Origin: Shewanella insulae
GTDB taxonomy: Bacteria; Pseudomonadota; Gammaproteobacteria; Enterobacterales; Shewanellaceae
Assembly: GCF_009831655.1 (NCBI RefSeq)
Contig: NZ_WRPA01000004.1
Coordinates: 1 to 64,000, forward strand
Reading direction: 5' to 3'
DNA length: 64,000 nucleotides
The notes below the pieces were generated by a model. It saw only the letters and a program-made list of their open reading frames with translations, had not been told where the DNA came from and ran no database searches. Below, in pieces: positions 7,986 to 17,502 of this stretch (position 1 is its first letter; each line of letters begins with the position of its first letter). The position numbers were made by a program, and so were the translations under genes.

Positions 7986-9815
7986 ATGAAGTTAACTAAG
8001 TTGGCAAGTGCAGTAATGGCATTAAGTGTTGGCCTATCAACTCAGGCATTTGCCGATGATGATCGTTACATCATCCAGGTAGACAATGGCAGTAAGGGTG
8101 TCGTTAAGGCACTGGCAAAGCAGCTAGGCGCACAGATCCACGTTGATGGTGACGGCTTTATCGCTGCAACCTTTACGGGCAAAGATTTGGCCCAGGTCAA
8201 GGGACTGTTAAATAACCCACATGTAAAATTAGTCGAGGCGGATCAGCGTCGTCATCTGATGAGCTTCAGCGATGACGCGGGCAACCCAATGACGCAGCAG
8301 GTTACACCTTACGCCGTGTATCAGTCACAGGCCGATCAGGTGACCTTCAATGCTGCTGCTGGCATGAAGGTGTGTGTCATCGACTCTGGTCTGGACGCGT
8401 CTAACCCAGATTTCGTTTGGAACAACATCACAGGTGACAACGATTCGGGTACGGGTAACTGGAACGTCAACGGCGGTCCACACGGTACTCACGTTGCCGG
8501 TACTATCGGTGCCGCTGACAACAATGTTGGTGTGATCGGTATGGCGCCTGGCGTCGATATGCACATCATCAAGGTATTTAACGCCGAAGGTTGGGGTTAC
8601 TCATCTGATCTGGCACACGCCACAAACCTGTGTAGCGCAGCCGGTGCCAACATCATCAGCATGAGCCTAGGTGGCGGCGGATCAAACTCTACCGAATCTA
8701 ATGCCTTCCAAGCCTTCGTCGATGCGGGCGGCCTAGTGGTTGCTGCGGCGGGTAACGATGGTAACAGCGTACGTTCATACCCAGCTGGTTACCCATCTGT
8801 CATGATGGTGGGCGCGAACGATGCGAACAATAACATTGCCGATTTCTCTCAGTTCCCATCTTGTACTTCGGGTCGTGGTCCTAAGGCGACTTCTGATGAA
8901 ACTATCTGTGTGGAAGTGACTGCAGGTGGTGTAGATACACTGTCTACTTACCCAGCAGGCATGGCGACAGCGTCTAACCTGACTGCCGATGGCGCTTCAT
9001 TTGCCAGCAGCGCAATGGAAAACGCAGGCGTGGTTTCTGGCAACACCTATTTCATGGGCACTGCCGAGGCGACCGATGCGGGCGCGAACGGTAACATCTG
9101 TGTGATCGATCGCGGTGCGATCTCTTTCCACGACAAGGTGGCTAACTGTGAAAACTCTGGTGGTATCGGTGCGATCATCATCAACAACGAGCCTGGCATG
9201 CTGTATGGCACACTAGGCGATACCAACACCACTTCTATCCCAGCAGTGGGTGCTGCACAGGAAGATCGTGCTGCGCTATTGGCGGCGAGCACTGCAACTG
9301 TGGATATCGGCACCTCTGATTACGGCTTCATGAGCGGTACTTCTATGGCAACGCCAGCCGTGTCTGGTATTGCGGCCCTGGTTTGGTCTAACCATAACCA
9401 GTGTACCGGTAGCGAGATCCGTGCGGCGCTGAAGGCGACAGCCATGGATAGCGGTGCACCGGGTAAAGATGAGTACTTTGGTTACGGTATCGTTCAGGCT
9501 GCGGCTGCCGATGCTTACCTGACGGCTAACGGCTGTGCCGGTGGCGACAATGGTGGCGGAAACAACGGTGGCGGTGATTTCTCTATCTCAGCGAATGGTT
9601 ATAAGAGTAAGGGCGTTAAGAAAGTTGATCTGACCTTCTCTGGCGCAGCGGGTGCAAACGTAGATGTTTACCGTGACGGTGGCAAGATTGCGACCACTTC
9701 GGCAAGCAGCACCTACACTGACACCATCAACACTAAGGGCGGCGGAACTTACGTTTACAAAGCCTGTGACGAAGGTACTTCTACCTGTACTGCTGAGCAG
9801 ACTGTTGTTTTCTAA
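7986..9815 (+). CDS. Secreted subtilisin-like serine protease (S8) with PA insert
   Basis: A 609-residue extracellular endopeptidase. A signal peptide ends near AFA (residue 23). A short I9-type propeptide follows (about 27-90), then the S8 domain with catalytic Asp133 (VIDSG), His166 (HGTHVAG) and Ser453 (GTSMATPA). A protease-associated (PA) domain is inserted between His and Ser (about 310-440). A Gly/Asn linker (GGDNGGGNNGGG) near 525 leads to a C-terminal Ig/FN3-like beta domain with a Cys pair, probably for secretion or substrate binding. GGAGAGA precedes the start. It is a single gene with its own terminator. The maturation steps are inferred from the family. Confidence 0.93.
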   Translation: MKLTKLASAVMALSVGLSTQAFADDDRYIIQVDNGSKGVVKALAKQLGAQIHVDGDGFIAATFTGKDLAQVKGLLNNPHVKLVEADQRRHLMSFSDDAGNPMTQQVTPYAVYQSQADQVTFNAAAGMKVCVIDSGLDASNPDFVWNNITGDNDSGTGNWNVNGGPHGTHVAGTIGAADNNVGVIGMAPGVDMHIIKVFNAEGWGYSSDLAHATNLCSAAGANIISMSLGGGGSNSTESNAFQAFVDAGGLVVAAAGNDGNSVRSYPAGYPSVMMVGANDANNNIADFSQFPSCTSGRGPKATSDETICVEVTAGGVDTLSTYPAGMATASNLTADGASFASSAMENAGVVSGNTYFMGTAEATDAGANGNICVIDRGAISFHDKVANCENSGGIGAIIINNEPGMLYGTLGDTNTTSIPAVGAAQEDRAALLAASTATVDIGTSDYGFMSGTSMATPAVSGIAALVWSNHNQCTGSEIRAALKATAMDSGAPGKDEYFGYGIVQAAAADAYLTANGCAGGDNGGGNNGGGDFSISANGYKSKGVKKVDLTFSGAAGANVDVYRDGGKIATTSASSTYTDTINTKGGGTYVYKACDEGTSTCTAEQTVVF

Positions 9816-9835
9816 ACAGTGTTCCTGAGTAACAC

Positions 9836-9866
9836 AAAAAACGCAGCCTAGGCTGCGTTTTTTTAT
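9836..9866. terminator. Terminator after the subtilase (ACGCAGCC type)
   Basis: AAAAACGCAGCC-TA-GGCTGCGTTTTTTT is a strong symmetric hairpin with A-run and T-run. It is one of several near-identical terminators in this window. Confidence 0.9.
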
Positions 9867-9997
9867 GGTTAATTCTTTAGCAATAGATGGGCACAATGAA
9901 AGGGAGCAATGAGTTGGAGTATTGAATGAGCCGCAAGTGAAAGCGTGAATCCCTGAATGTAAGGAGCTAACTGTTAGCCTCGCTCAAATTCCTTTCT

Positions 9998-10183
9998 TCA
10001 ATTTCCTTTGCTCAGTTTTCTCTGTAGGTCCTGCTTGACTATCTCTAAAGCCGCCAGTGCCACATCTGGCTCAATCTCATGGCTCTCCAGAAGATAAATA
10101 AGGTCTACGGCGAGTTTAATCTCATCACTGGCGTCATCTAGGCCTGTGTTAGCGCTGGCCGAATCATTCGCTGCTTGTGTCAT
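9998..10183 (-). CDS. ybaM: YbaM family protein (DUF2496)
   Basis: A 61-residue protein whose core, DEIKLAVDLIYLLESHEIEPDVALAALEIVKQDLQRKL, closely follows E. coli YbaM (DUF2496), a small cytoplasmic helical protein of unknown role. A GAGGGG ribosome-binding site precedes the ATG. It is likely a stand-alone gene, since the upstream TonB receptor ends in a terminator. Confidence 0.85.
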   Translation of the reverse strand: MTQAANDSASANTGLDDASDEIKLAVDLIYLLESHEIEPDVALAALEIVKQDLQRKLSKGN

Positions 10184-10274
10184 ATTTTCCCCTCAGTTGC
10201 ATGCTGTCGATTTTCACACAGCGCAGCGATAGGAACAAGTTGCCTAAGCTCTCACCTTGATGGCTGGTCGAGAT

Positions 10275-10305
10275 AAAAAAAACAGGCCATAAATGGCCTG
10301 TTTTA
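10275..10305 (-). terminator. Terminator of the TonB receptor gene
   Basis: Read on the minus strand, AACAGGCCATTTATGGCCTGTT is followed by a run of T. It lies 20 bases beyond the receptor stop codon. Confidence 0.85.
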
Positions 10306-10325
10306 GTGTGATGAACTGATAAGAA

Positions 10326-12719
10326 TTAGTAGGTATATTTCGCTTCTAGGAAGAAGTAACCACCATTAAAGCCAAACGGGGTGTTGGTTAATGGGTAGAC
10401 GAAGATACCATTGAAATTATTGCTGTCTGGGCGCTTCTCTGGGTAGACATCAAACAGGTTTTGCGCCCCGGCGGTAAAGCTTAGTGCATCGGTTGCCGCA
10501 TACTGCACCGACAGATCCATTATCCACTGGTCGCTGTAATTTACGTCGCCCGATGAATAACCCACAGTATAGTCGCCGAAGTAGCTTAGACGAATATTGG
10601 TCTTAAAGTCGCCGAGTCTATGGGTGAGCCCCAGGTTGCCCGTGTTATTTGGCGTCGCCGAGGTCATACGGGTTTGTTCGATACGATTGAAGAGCTCTTT
10701 ACCTACGCCGTCTAAGATCTGCGGGAAATGGATGTCTTGTATTTCCGTTTTGTTATAGGCATAGGCTAGGTTGGCTTGCAGGTCGCCCCAGGAACCGATA
10801 TCAAAGTCCTGGCTTATCACCAGATCGACGCCACGGGTACGGGTATCGACCGCGTTGATGAAGAAGCGCGCCGACTCGGCATTGGTGCCCGCCAAGGCCT
10901 GTGCGACGGCCGGTGAATCATCAGGCGTGACTGAGCTCGACAAGATGATGCGGTCATCGACTGAGATTTGATAGGCATCCAAGGTCAGCGCTAGGCCGGC
11001 AGCGTTACGATAGACCAGACCCAGACTGAAAGATTGTGATAACTCTGGAGCCAGCTCGTTGATCCCCAAGCCTTTCGTTACCGGTGACAGGGTGTTGAAC
11101 GTACCCGACTCTGTCGGTACCAACTGACCCGTGACAGGATCTGGATTGAACAGGGTAGAGATATTGCTGAAGTATAGCTGCTGCACGCTAGGTGCTCTAA
11201 AGCCTGTGTTGATGGTGCCGCGCAGCGCTAAGTTGTCGGTAAAATCATAACGGCCTGCCAGCTTCCAGCTGGTGTTGTCGCCGAAGTCTGAATAGTCCTC
11301 GTAACGTAGTGCCGCCGCCCAGTAAAACTCATCGGTTAACTGGTTTTCGAGCTCGACATAAACACCTGTGTTATTGCGGGTCTCGTCGACTTCAGATTCT
11401 GGGGTAAAGCCCGAAAAGCCTTGGCTACCGGCGGCGCGGTTATCAAAACCACCATTGATGTAGGAACCACTCTCGCCAGCCTCGATTTGGTAGCCATTTT
11501 GGCGCCATGAAATACCTGTGGCAAAGAGTATCTCTGAGTCATTTGCAAAGGAAAAATAGCGTGACGCATCGATGTTTAAGTTGGTTTCACGGGTCGACAA
11601 TGTGCCTGCATCAAACTCGGTAGGGCTGTCGGGGCCTAAAGATGCGTTTAACGTGTTAACAATATTGTAGTTAAAAGCATTTTCGCCGCGGCCTGCGGAT
11701 GTATCTATATCCCACTCACCCAGGCTGAATTCATAGCCAAGCACTATCGAGGTGTCGATAATGTCGGGGTTGATCTGTGGCAAGAAACCGTCGGGATAAA
11801 TTTCGGTTAAGTTACGCTTATCTAGGGCTCTGCGGTAGAAGGCGCCAGATTTGGTTTCGCGTTTGCTCACGCCACCGAAGGCGTATAGCTCGCCGTTATC
11901 TGAGATGGCCTTGGCGGCGTTGATAAACAAGCCTAAGTTGTCGTATTCGGCGTCACCAACCTGGTGGCTCTTTCGATTAAAGCTGGCTTCACGAGGGTCG
12001 AGTGAACCATCGGCCAATTCCGGATACTGCTGGCGAGGATCTAACCCAGCGCGGTTGGTGCTGTCTTTATGGTGGGCCTCGAGTGAGACATTGACGAAGC
12101 CATCGTCACCCAGGGCGATACCATGGTTGGCACCCACTCGCCACTGTTCACCGTCACCGGCGTAGGTTTGGCCTGCTTGTGCCGACAGGCTACCACCTTG
12201 TTCATTGTCTTTTAGCACCACGTTGATGACTCCGGCGATAGCGTCGGAGCCATATTGTGCCGACGCCCCGTCACGTAGGATCTCGATACGCTTGATGGCC
12301 GTCATTGGAATGGCGTTTAAGTCGACGTTCGATGAGCCTTTACCGACAGTGCCACTCAAGTGGACCAATGCCGAGCCGTGACGACGTTTACCGTTGACCA
12401 GCACTAGGGTGTGATCCGGTGACAGGCCGCGCAGGCTAGCCGGGCGCACCGCATCTGAGCCGTCGGTGACCGATGAGAATGGAAAGCTATAACTTGGTGC
12501 GGCAAATTGCAGCGCCTTAGCCGTTTCCGTCATCCCCGTCGATTCGAGCTGCTCGGCGGTGATAATGTCCACCGGTGCCACACTATCTGTGGCGGTACGT
12601 AGCGCGATACGTGAACCTATGATCTCGATTTTTTCGAAGCTGGCTTGTTGATCTTCAGCTTGGACGCCAGGAACAATGAGTGCAGATGACACTGCTAATG
12701 CGGAAACAGCTAAGCGCAT
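10326..12719 (-). CDS. TonB-dependent outer-membrane receptor
   Basis: A 797-residue protein with a cleavable signal ending at VQA (residue 20). A TonB-box-like segment (FEKIEIIGSR), the plug domain (about 35-150, with LRGLSPDHTLVLVNGKRRHG and GAAQYGSDAIAGVINVVLK-like motifs) and a 22-strand barrel ending in KYTY follow. It imports an unknown ligand using TonB energy. The NGKRRH plug signature resembles receptors for sugars, peptides or other organic ligands more than siderophore receptors. I chose the ATG at 12719 because AAGAGG precedes it and a signal peptide begins there; the frame is open 42 codons further. A 16-bp perfect palindrome lies about 58 bases upstream. Confidence 0.9.
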   Translation of the reverse strand: MRLAVSALAVSSALIVPGVQAEDQQASFEKIEIIGSRIALRTATDSVAPVDIITAEQLESTGMTETAKALQFAAPSYSFPFSSVTDGSDAVRPASLRGLSPDHTLVLVNGKRRHGSALVHLSGTVGKGSSNVDLNAIPMTAIKRIEILRDGASAQYGSDAIAGVINVVLKDNEQGGSLSAQAGQTYAGDGEQWRVGANHGIALGDDGFVNVSLEAHHKDSTNRAGLDPRQQYPELADGSLDPREASFNRKSHQVGDAEYDNLGLFINAAKAISDNGELYAFGGVSKRETKSGAFYRRALDKRNLTEIYPDGFLPQINPDIIDTSIVLGYEFSLGEWDIDTSAGRGENAFNYNIVNTLNASLGPDSPTEFDAGTLSTRETNLNIDASRYFSFANDSEILFATGISWRQNGYQIEAGESGSYINGGFDNRAAGSQGFSGFTPESEVDETRNNTGVYVELENQLTDEFYWAAALRYEDYSDFGDNTSWKLAGRYDFTDNLALRGTINTGFRAPSVQQLYFSNISTLFNPDPVTGQLVPTESGTFNTLSPVTKGLGINELAPELSQSFSLGLVYRNAAGLALTLDAYQISVDDRIILSSSVTPDDSPAVAQALAGTNAESARFFINAVDTRTRGVDLVISQDFDIGSWGDLQANLAYAYNKTEIQDIHFPQILDGVGKELFNRIEQTRMTSATPNNTGNLGLTHRLGDFKTNIRLSYFGDYTVGYSSGDVNYSDQWIMDLSVQYAATDALSFTAGAQNLFDVYPEKRPDSNNFNGIFVYPLTNTPFGFNGGYFFLEAKYTY

Positions 12720-12776
12720 AAGGCCTCTTAATAATATGTATGTAAAACAATAATGAGAAGCGCGGGATATTATCAC

Positions 12777-12792
12777 TGTAACAATTGTTACA
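12777..12792. promoter_or_regulatory. 16-bp perfect palindrome upstream of the TonB receptor
   Basis: TGTAACAATTGTTACA is perfectly self-complementary and lies 58 bases before the receptor ATG, where an operator is expected. I do not recognise it as Fur, CRP, TyrR or ArgR. It is a candidate site for an unidentified dimeric regulator. Confidence 0.6.
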
Positions 12793-13000
12793 TTTAGAAG
12801 GATATGTACTAACTCATTGCAGACGGTTCTATTGGGCACTCGCAATAGTGTAGCTCAGGGGAGTTTTATCTCGCCTAGCGCCCCGAGTGAGCTGGATGAC
12901 GTTTGCAGAATGGGTCTTTGTCGTTGGTGAGAAGGATCGCCCTTATCCAGGCCTGATGATAGGTTCGCGGCCAGCAGATAAGGTTAGATATGAGTGCACA

Positions 13001-13040
13001 AATAATAAAACGACGGCTGCTTGGGTTAAGCAGCCGTCGT
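13001..13040 (-). terminator. Terminator of the S41 peptidase/lipoprotein operon
   Basis: A perfect 13-bp stem (ACGACGGCTGCTT paired with AAGCAGCCGTCGT) with a 5-base loop is followed, in the minus direction, by TTTTATTATT. Confidence 0.85.
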
Positions 13041-13107
13041 GGGGGGACTCATCTTCAGGGGCAGATAGCCTGGCTGATTGTATTCAGCCTGGTTTATTCC
13101 ACATTGT

Positions 13108-13509
13108 TTATTCAGGAGTGCAGCGAGTCACTGTCAGGGGCGCACTGCGATGCTCCTCGGTATCTGCGACAAAACACTCATCACCGCTTATCCAAAGCTG
13201 GACGATTTGCGGCAGCTCGAAACTGCGGCCCATTAACAGCTGATTGTTAGGATCCCTATGGGGGTGGCGCTCCAGTGCCAATCGACTGTTTTGGGTGAAT
13301 GCATCGGCGGCAAGGGTCACCTTATCCATCTGTAACAGTTTGGCGATGGCGGCTTCCAGCTCAGCCAGACTCTCTGCACTCGGCTCGCTAATTATTGCTG
13401 GCACTGGGGCCTGCACAGGATCTGGCAAAGCAGCGTCTTGTGCCTGTAGTGAGCAGCCAAGGAGCGTTAACGGCATGACGCCGAGTATGATACGAATTAA
13501 GCGTTTCAT
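13108..13509 (-). CDS. Small putative lipoprotein downstream of the S41 peptidase
   Basis: A 133-residue protein with a lipoprotein signal (LTLLGC, Cys about residue 19). A Pro/Ala-rich linker, a short helical segment (ESLAELEAAIAKLLQM) and a C-terminal part with two Cys (GDECF and TRCTPE) that may form a disulfide follow. AGGA before the tandem ATGs favours the second, at 13509. It starts 8 bases after the S41 peptidase stop, so they form one operon. It may be a periplasmic partner or inhibitor of that protease (inference). I do not recognise the family. Confidence 0.7.
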   Translation of the reverse strand: MKRLIRIILGVMPLTLLGCSLQAQDAALPDPVQAPVPAIISEPSAESLAELEAAIAKLLQMDKVTLAADAFTQNSRLALERHPHRDPNNQLLMGRSFELPQIVQLWISGDECFVADTEEHRSAPLTVTRCTPE

Positions 13510-13517
13510 CATAAATC

Positions 13518-15056
13518 CTACTTAGGCTGAGTCAGGATACGGTTATTGAGTAGGATATTTTGATTGCGGGTATCTTCCAGTATGTAACCCACATCGACAA
13601 ACTGAGGTTTCGCCTGGGTTCGGGACGCTTTTGCCATCTGAGCCGGGCAGCTGTTGTTGTCTCGGTAGTAGAGCGCCGCGGCCAGCTGGCTCTCCTCTTT
13701 ATCGCCTAAGGCATGGCTAAAGTCATCGGCTACGTCACAGCCAGGGACTTCGCTTTGCAGCGTAGGGTTGCTGCTGGGGACGAAACCGTCTGTATAGTCG
13801 CCGTAGCCCTTGTCGTTTACCCCCTTAAATTGAATGCTGAAGTAGGTGGTGCCACAGTTGGGGGTCGGGTAGAAACCATAGGGCTTACCACAGGTGGTGC
13901 CGCCAATCTGAATCACCTCGACATCTATGCCTCGTAGGCTGTTGATCAGCGATTCACTGGCGGAGCAGGTTCTGTCGGTGGTGAGCACAAACACCCGCGA
14001 CAGGTTAAGGCTTGGCAGGCTCTTGCCACCAGCCAATAGCCCTGGGTTAAAGCCAAAGGTCTCGTCGTAGAAAGGCCTTGGTGTAAGGGTTTCCCCCGTG
14101 ACAGGGTTTTTGGTGGGGTATTTGTCGTTGAAGCTGACGTTCTCGAAGATACGATCTTGCGTCGCCTGCTGGCCGGCAATCATATAGCCCAGTTGGCTGG
14201 CCATGGCCAATAGGCCACCGCCGTTATAGCGCAGATCCAGTACCAGATCGTCTACCCTGGCTGTGGCCAGGGTAGCGACGGCATCATAGAGGCCGCGCTC
14301 TGCCGTGGCGATATGAGCGTTAAACTGCATATAGCCTATGGTGCCCGTCGGTGTGGCGAGCACCTTAGTATTCTGCACTGGGGTAGAGACCACGGCTTGC
14401 GCGGTTAGCACCACGTCACGGGTCTGGCTGGCGCCGAGATCTTGGATGGTGAAGCGTGTCTCCTGGCCTTCGTCATCGGGGAACAGGCCCTTGTTGATAA
14501 TGTCTATCGAGGCTGTGTCGCTGGCATCTTTCACGCTTACGCCGTCTACGCTGACGATGACTGCGCCGCGGGCGATATTGGCGCTGGTGGCCTGAGAGTT
14601 GGGCTCAGTGTAGGCGACGGTGACTTTCCTGTCTGTCTTGTCACTGCGCCGTTGTATATAGACACTCATCCCATAGCCAACCGAAACGCCCGATTGGTTG
14701 AGCTGTTCCCATTCGCTGGTGGGCATAGAGTAGTGAAACTTATCTTTGGGTTTGCCTGTGGCCGACAGGTTCTCGGTTTTCAGGTAATCGAAATATTCCA
14801 GGACCTGGTAAGGGGCCGGGTCCCTGTCGATGATCTCGCTGTACCAGAGGTAAGTGTCGTTACTCCATGAACGCAACCAAAGTTTTTCCCTGAGATCCGC
14901 ATCGCATTGGTTGGCCAATTGCGAATAGGGGATGAATTCCCCCTCTACCCACTTCACTTCGCTAACCGTATTAGAGTTGCTGGAGCCGCCACAGCCAGTG
15001 AGTAATAGACCCGATGCGATCAGGCTTGTAAACAGGGCATTAGAGATTAGCTTCAT
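13518..15056 (-). CDS. S41-family peptidase, lipoprotein
   Basis: A 512-residue protein with a lipobox (LLTGC, Cys22). A PDZ-like segment (about 125-215, GYGMSVYIQRR...GAVIVSVDGVSV) is followed by a C-terminal-processing-peptidase domain. The catalytic Ser lies in DRTCSASESLINSLRG. VDDLVLDLRYNGGGLL is the conserved S41 strand-loop. Several Cys in the C-terminal 120 residues suggest disulfides. It is likely an envelope-anchored protease with an unknown target. AAAGGA precedes the ATG. It forms an operon with the small lipoprotein downstream. Confidence 0.9.
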   Translation of the reverse strand: MKLISNALFTSLIASGLLLTGCGGSSNSNTVSEVKWVEGEFIPYSQLANQCDADLREKLWLRSWSNDTYLWYSEIIDRDPAPYQVLEYFDYLKTENLSATGKPKDKFHYSMPTSEWEQLNQSGVSVGYGMSVYIQRRSDKTDRKVTVAYTEPNSQATSANIARGAVIVSVDGVSVKDASDTASIDIINKGLFPDDEGQETRFTIQDLGASQTRDVVLTAQAVVSTPVQNTKVLATPTGTIGYMQFNAHIATAERGLYDAVATLATARVDDLVLDLRYNGGGLLAMASQLGYMIAGQQATQDRIFENVSFNDKYPTKNPVTGETLTPRPFYDETFGFNPGLLAGGKSLPSLNLSRVFVLTTDRTCSASESLINSLRGIDVEVIQIGGTTCGKPYGFYPTPNCGTTYFSIQFKGVNDKGYGDYTDGFVPSSNPTLQSEVPGCDVADDFSHALGDKEESQLAAALYYRDNNSCPAQMAKASRTQAKPQFVDVGYILEDTRNQNILLNNRILTQPK

Positions 15057-15437
15057 AAATAATCCTTTATTATTAGACTCTTGTATTTTGGTATATAGCG
15101 ATTGTTAATCGGCCTCAATTTGCAAACATAGGTGTAACAACCTATTGACCATCTTAGCTAAGAATTGACCACAGGTATAGCCTGTAGCAAACGAACTGGC
15201 TATCTTTGTTGGTTGTTTTTTAGACTGTTTGTAGTGGATTATACCTAGGACGCGCCCCTGTTCTGTGGCCGGGTGATGGGAATGGGTGATAACCCAGAGG
15301 AAATGTTCGAATCCACCGTGCAAAAGTATCATCTAAATGTCATTCCATCTTTGAATCCGCCAGGAAAATGGGGGAGAAACTGAGTTGCAATATCAATAGG
15401 CTATGATTAAATGAGCCTTGGTTAACAAGTTGAATCC
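15057..15437. other. Divergent intergenic region (S41 peptidase / DUF599)
   Basis: 381 bases with promoter space for both divergent genes. I see no hairpin with a T-run, no recognisable operator and no gene. A TTCGAATCC stretch near 15309 looked like a tRNA T-loop, but the flanks do not pair. Confidence 0.5.
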
Positions 15438-16166
15438 ATGATGAATAATTACCTGCTCGACCTTATCGCCGTGACCTGCTTCTTTAGCTGCTGGATAGGT
15501 TACGCTCGCTTCGCCCGCAAGAAGGCCAAGAACACTAACTGTATCGCCCGTTGCCTGCATCAGCATCGTATTCATTGGATGTATCAGCTGCTAGGCCGCG
15601 AGGTGAGGGTGGCGGAGGCGGCGCTGCTGGCCAACCTTGAGCGAAACATCACCTTCTTCGCCAGTACCACTATGCTGGTGCTGGCCGGGGTATTGACCCT
15701 GTTTGCCCAGGTCGAGCGGTTAGAGGCGGTGATCGCCTCTATCCCCATGACGGCGCCGCCGGTTCACATGCTGATCCAGTTCAAGCTTGGCATATTGACG
15801 CTGATCTTCGTGATGGCCTTCTTTCAGTTTACCTGGTCGATGCGCCAGTATGGTTTTCTCAATGTCATGGTGGGGGCGACCCCAGTCGATAAGAGCGGTC
15901 AAGATGCGCAACTAAAGGCCTATGCGCTGCAGATGGCGATAGTGCAGGACAGGGCGGCCCACGCCTATAACTATGGCCTGCGCTCCTACTATTTCTCGAT
16001 GGCGGTGCTGGGCTGGTTCTTCCATCCGCTGCTGTTTATCGTTTCTAGCCTGGTGGTGGTCTATACCCTGTATCGCCGCGAGTTCAAGTCCAGAGCGGTG
16101 CAAGCGATCACTCAAGGGATGTTAATCTTCGATGAGCGTGAGCAGGCGAAAGGTGCCGAGCACTAA
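15438..16166 (+). CDS. DUF599-family inner-membrane protein
   Basis: A 242-residue membrane protein. It has an N-terminal segment (YLLDLIAVTCFFSCWIGYARF), then transmembrane helices around residues 70-90, 110-130, 195-215 and 215-230. The MRQYGFLNVMVGA and HAYNYGLRSYYFSMAVLGWF stretches are typical of DUF599, a family of unknown function in Proteobacteria. It may start at either of two adjacent ATGs. No clear operon partner follows. Confidence 0.82.
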   Translation: MMNNYLLDLIAVTCFFSCWIGYARFARKKAKNTNCIARCLHQHRIHWMYQLLGREVRVAEAALLANLERNITFFASTTMLVLAGVLTLFAQVERLEAVIASIPMTAPPVHMLIQFKLGILTLIFVMAFFQFTWSMRQYGFLNVMVGATPVDKSGQDAQLKAYALQMAIVQDRAAHAYNYGLRSYYFSMAVLGWFFHPLLFIVSSLVVVYTLYRREFKSRAVQAITQGMLIFDEREQAKGAEH

Positions 16167-16468
16167 AGGCTGCTAGTGTAAGGGGAGCATGAGCACAAGG
16201 CGTCTATGGGTCAGTCCAGCGAGTTGTAACTTTTGGGTATCACTTGTTATCTGTTTGTTGCTCGTTGTTTTTATTAATGTTTTATTGCTTGGCTTTTATG
16301 AAGTTTTTATTGCACTTTTCCTAAACTATGGCGTATTGTTAGCGCCGCTAGGAGAGCGCCGGATATTTATTCTCATAAATATCATAAATTTACAATGGAT
16401 TGTGTCTAACACCTTTCTATTTTTTGTCTTTTATTCTCCTAGCTTCATAAATATAAGGGAATACATTG

Positions 16469-17224
16469 ATGAAAAAATCAGTAACAGCCGTTGCCATTAT
16501 TCTTGGTCTTAGCAGCATGAGCGCCATCGCTGCCCAGGATAATGCCTTTCAACACGAAGCCGGTTTGAACTATAAGTCTAACTCTGAAGAGTTCGGCGAT
16601 GGCATCTGGAAAGCCGACTACCGCTACTATGTGGCGCCAGTGGATCAGAAAAGCAGCCCATACGCCCTAAATGGCTTCCTGGCGCAAAGCTCTAACCTGG
16701 GGGCTTACTACAGTAACTTCGACGATGCCGACCGGGATTCTTACGGTATCGATGGTACTTATGTATTCGCCTCTAAGTGGTTTGTTGGCGTGAACTATAA
16801 CAAGCACGACTATGCTAACTTTGACTTCGACACCTATGGCGCCGAAGTGGGTTACTACTTTAACGATTCTTCATCTGTTTCTGCCTTCTATGCCGATGGC
16901 GACGAGGGTGTTGAAGAGAGCTATGGTGTGAAGGTTCGCAGTTATATCGCGCTACAATCTACAGCCGGTGTGGATCTGCAGGCTAACTGGACTCACAGCG
17001 ACAGCGACGACATGATCAACCTGGGCGCAGACTGGTATGTGAACAATGCTTGGTCAGTGGGTCTGGGTTACACCAACACCGACGATGATGACGCATTCGA
17101 CGTGAGAACCGCTTACTGGCTGCGTATTTCTGACAACTTCTCGGCCAACTTCCAAGTGGCACGCGTGTTGGATTCAGATTTCGACGGCGTAAATATCGGT
17201 CTTGGTGTAGTCGGTCGTTTCTAA
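16469..17224 (+). CDS. Putative porin-like outer-membrane beta-barrel protein
   Basis: A 251-residue protein with a signal peptide (cleavage near AIAA, residues 20-22). Alternating amphipathic strands rich in Tyr, Asp and Gly follow, and the protein ends with Phe (GVVGRF), the usual signal for BAM-mediated insertion. The acidic turns (DDADRD, DSDD, TDDDDAFD) could bind divalent ions or lie on the cell surface. AAGGGA lies 8 bases before the ATG at 16469. The pore specificity is unknown. Confidence 0.8.
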   Translation: MKKSVTAVAIILGLSSMSAIAAQDNAFQHEAGLNYKSNSEEFGDGIWKADYRYYVAPVDQKSSPYALNGFLAQSSNLGAYYSNFDDADRDSYGIDGTYVFASKWFVGVNYNKHDYANFDFDTYGAEVGYYFNDSSSVSAFYADGDEGVEESYGVKVRSYIALQSTAGVDLQANWTHSDSDDMINLGADWYVNNAWSVGLGYTNTDDDDAFDVRTAYWLRISDNFSANFQVARVLDSDFDGVNIGLGVVGRF

Positions 17225-17320
17225 GATTTCTGCCGGACTAATGTCTGAAACTTAATTTCTTTTACTTAGCGCCTCTGACTTGAAATTGTGTCCTAAAGGT
17301 TAGAAGCATAGTGAGTATAA

Positions 17321-17353
17321 AAGGCCTGCTGGCGCCCTGGCTTGGCAGGCCTT
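17321..17353 (+). terminator. Possible terminator after the porin-like gene
   Basis: AAGGCCTGC pairs with GCAGGCCTT (9 bp) around a GC-rich 15-base loop that may itself pair. The downstream T content is weak (CGTCTTAT), so termination efficiency is uncertain. Confidence 0.5.
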
Positions 17354-17502
17354 CGTCTTATCCTGGTGACGATTAGTGAATGGCTAAGGCGCTCCGGGTT
17401 ATTCTGTCTATCTTCTCTTAACTTTACCCCACATTTCTAACCGGCTTTATTCTTTGCCGTCTCATCTTTCGGCCGTCTAATCGCGTCGACAGCCCTATGG
17501 TC

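Larger units (their letters stand above)
12720..13107. other. Gap between the TonB receptor and the lipoprotein gene
   Basis: The first 75 bases hold the receptor leader and the palindrome at 12777. The last 110 bases hold the terminator of the S41/lipoprotein unit. Open frames on the plus strand across this gap have no ribosome-binding site or recognisable protein, and I consider them spurious. Confidence 0.6.

Noticed and set aside
15300..15325. tRNA T-loop-like TTCGAATCC
   Set aside because: Flanking bases do not form a T-stem, and no acceptor or anticodon stem can be drawn around it.
16189..16512. 107-codon hydrophobic ORF with a good upstream GGGGAG, before the porin-like gene
   Set aside because: It overlaps the porin-like gene start by over 40 bases, is much more AT-rich than its neighbours, and its last part is a frame-shifted reading of the porin signal peptide.
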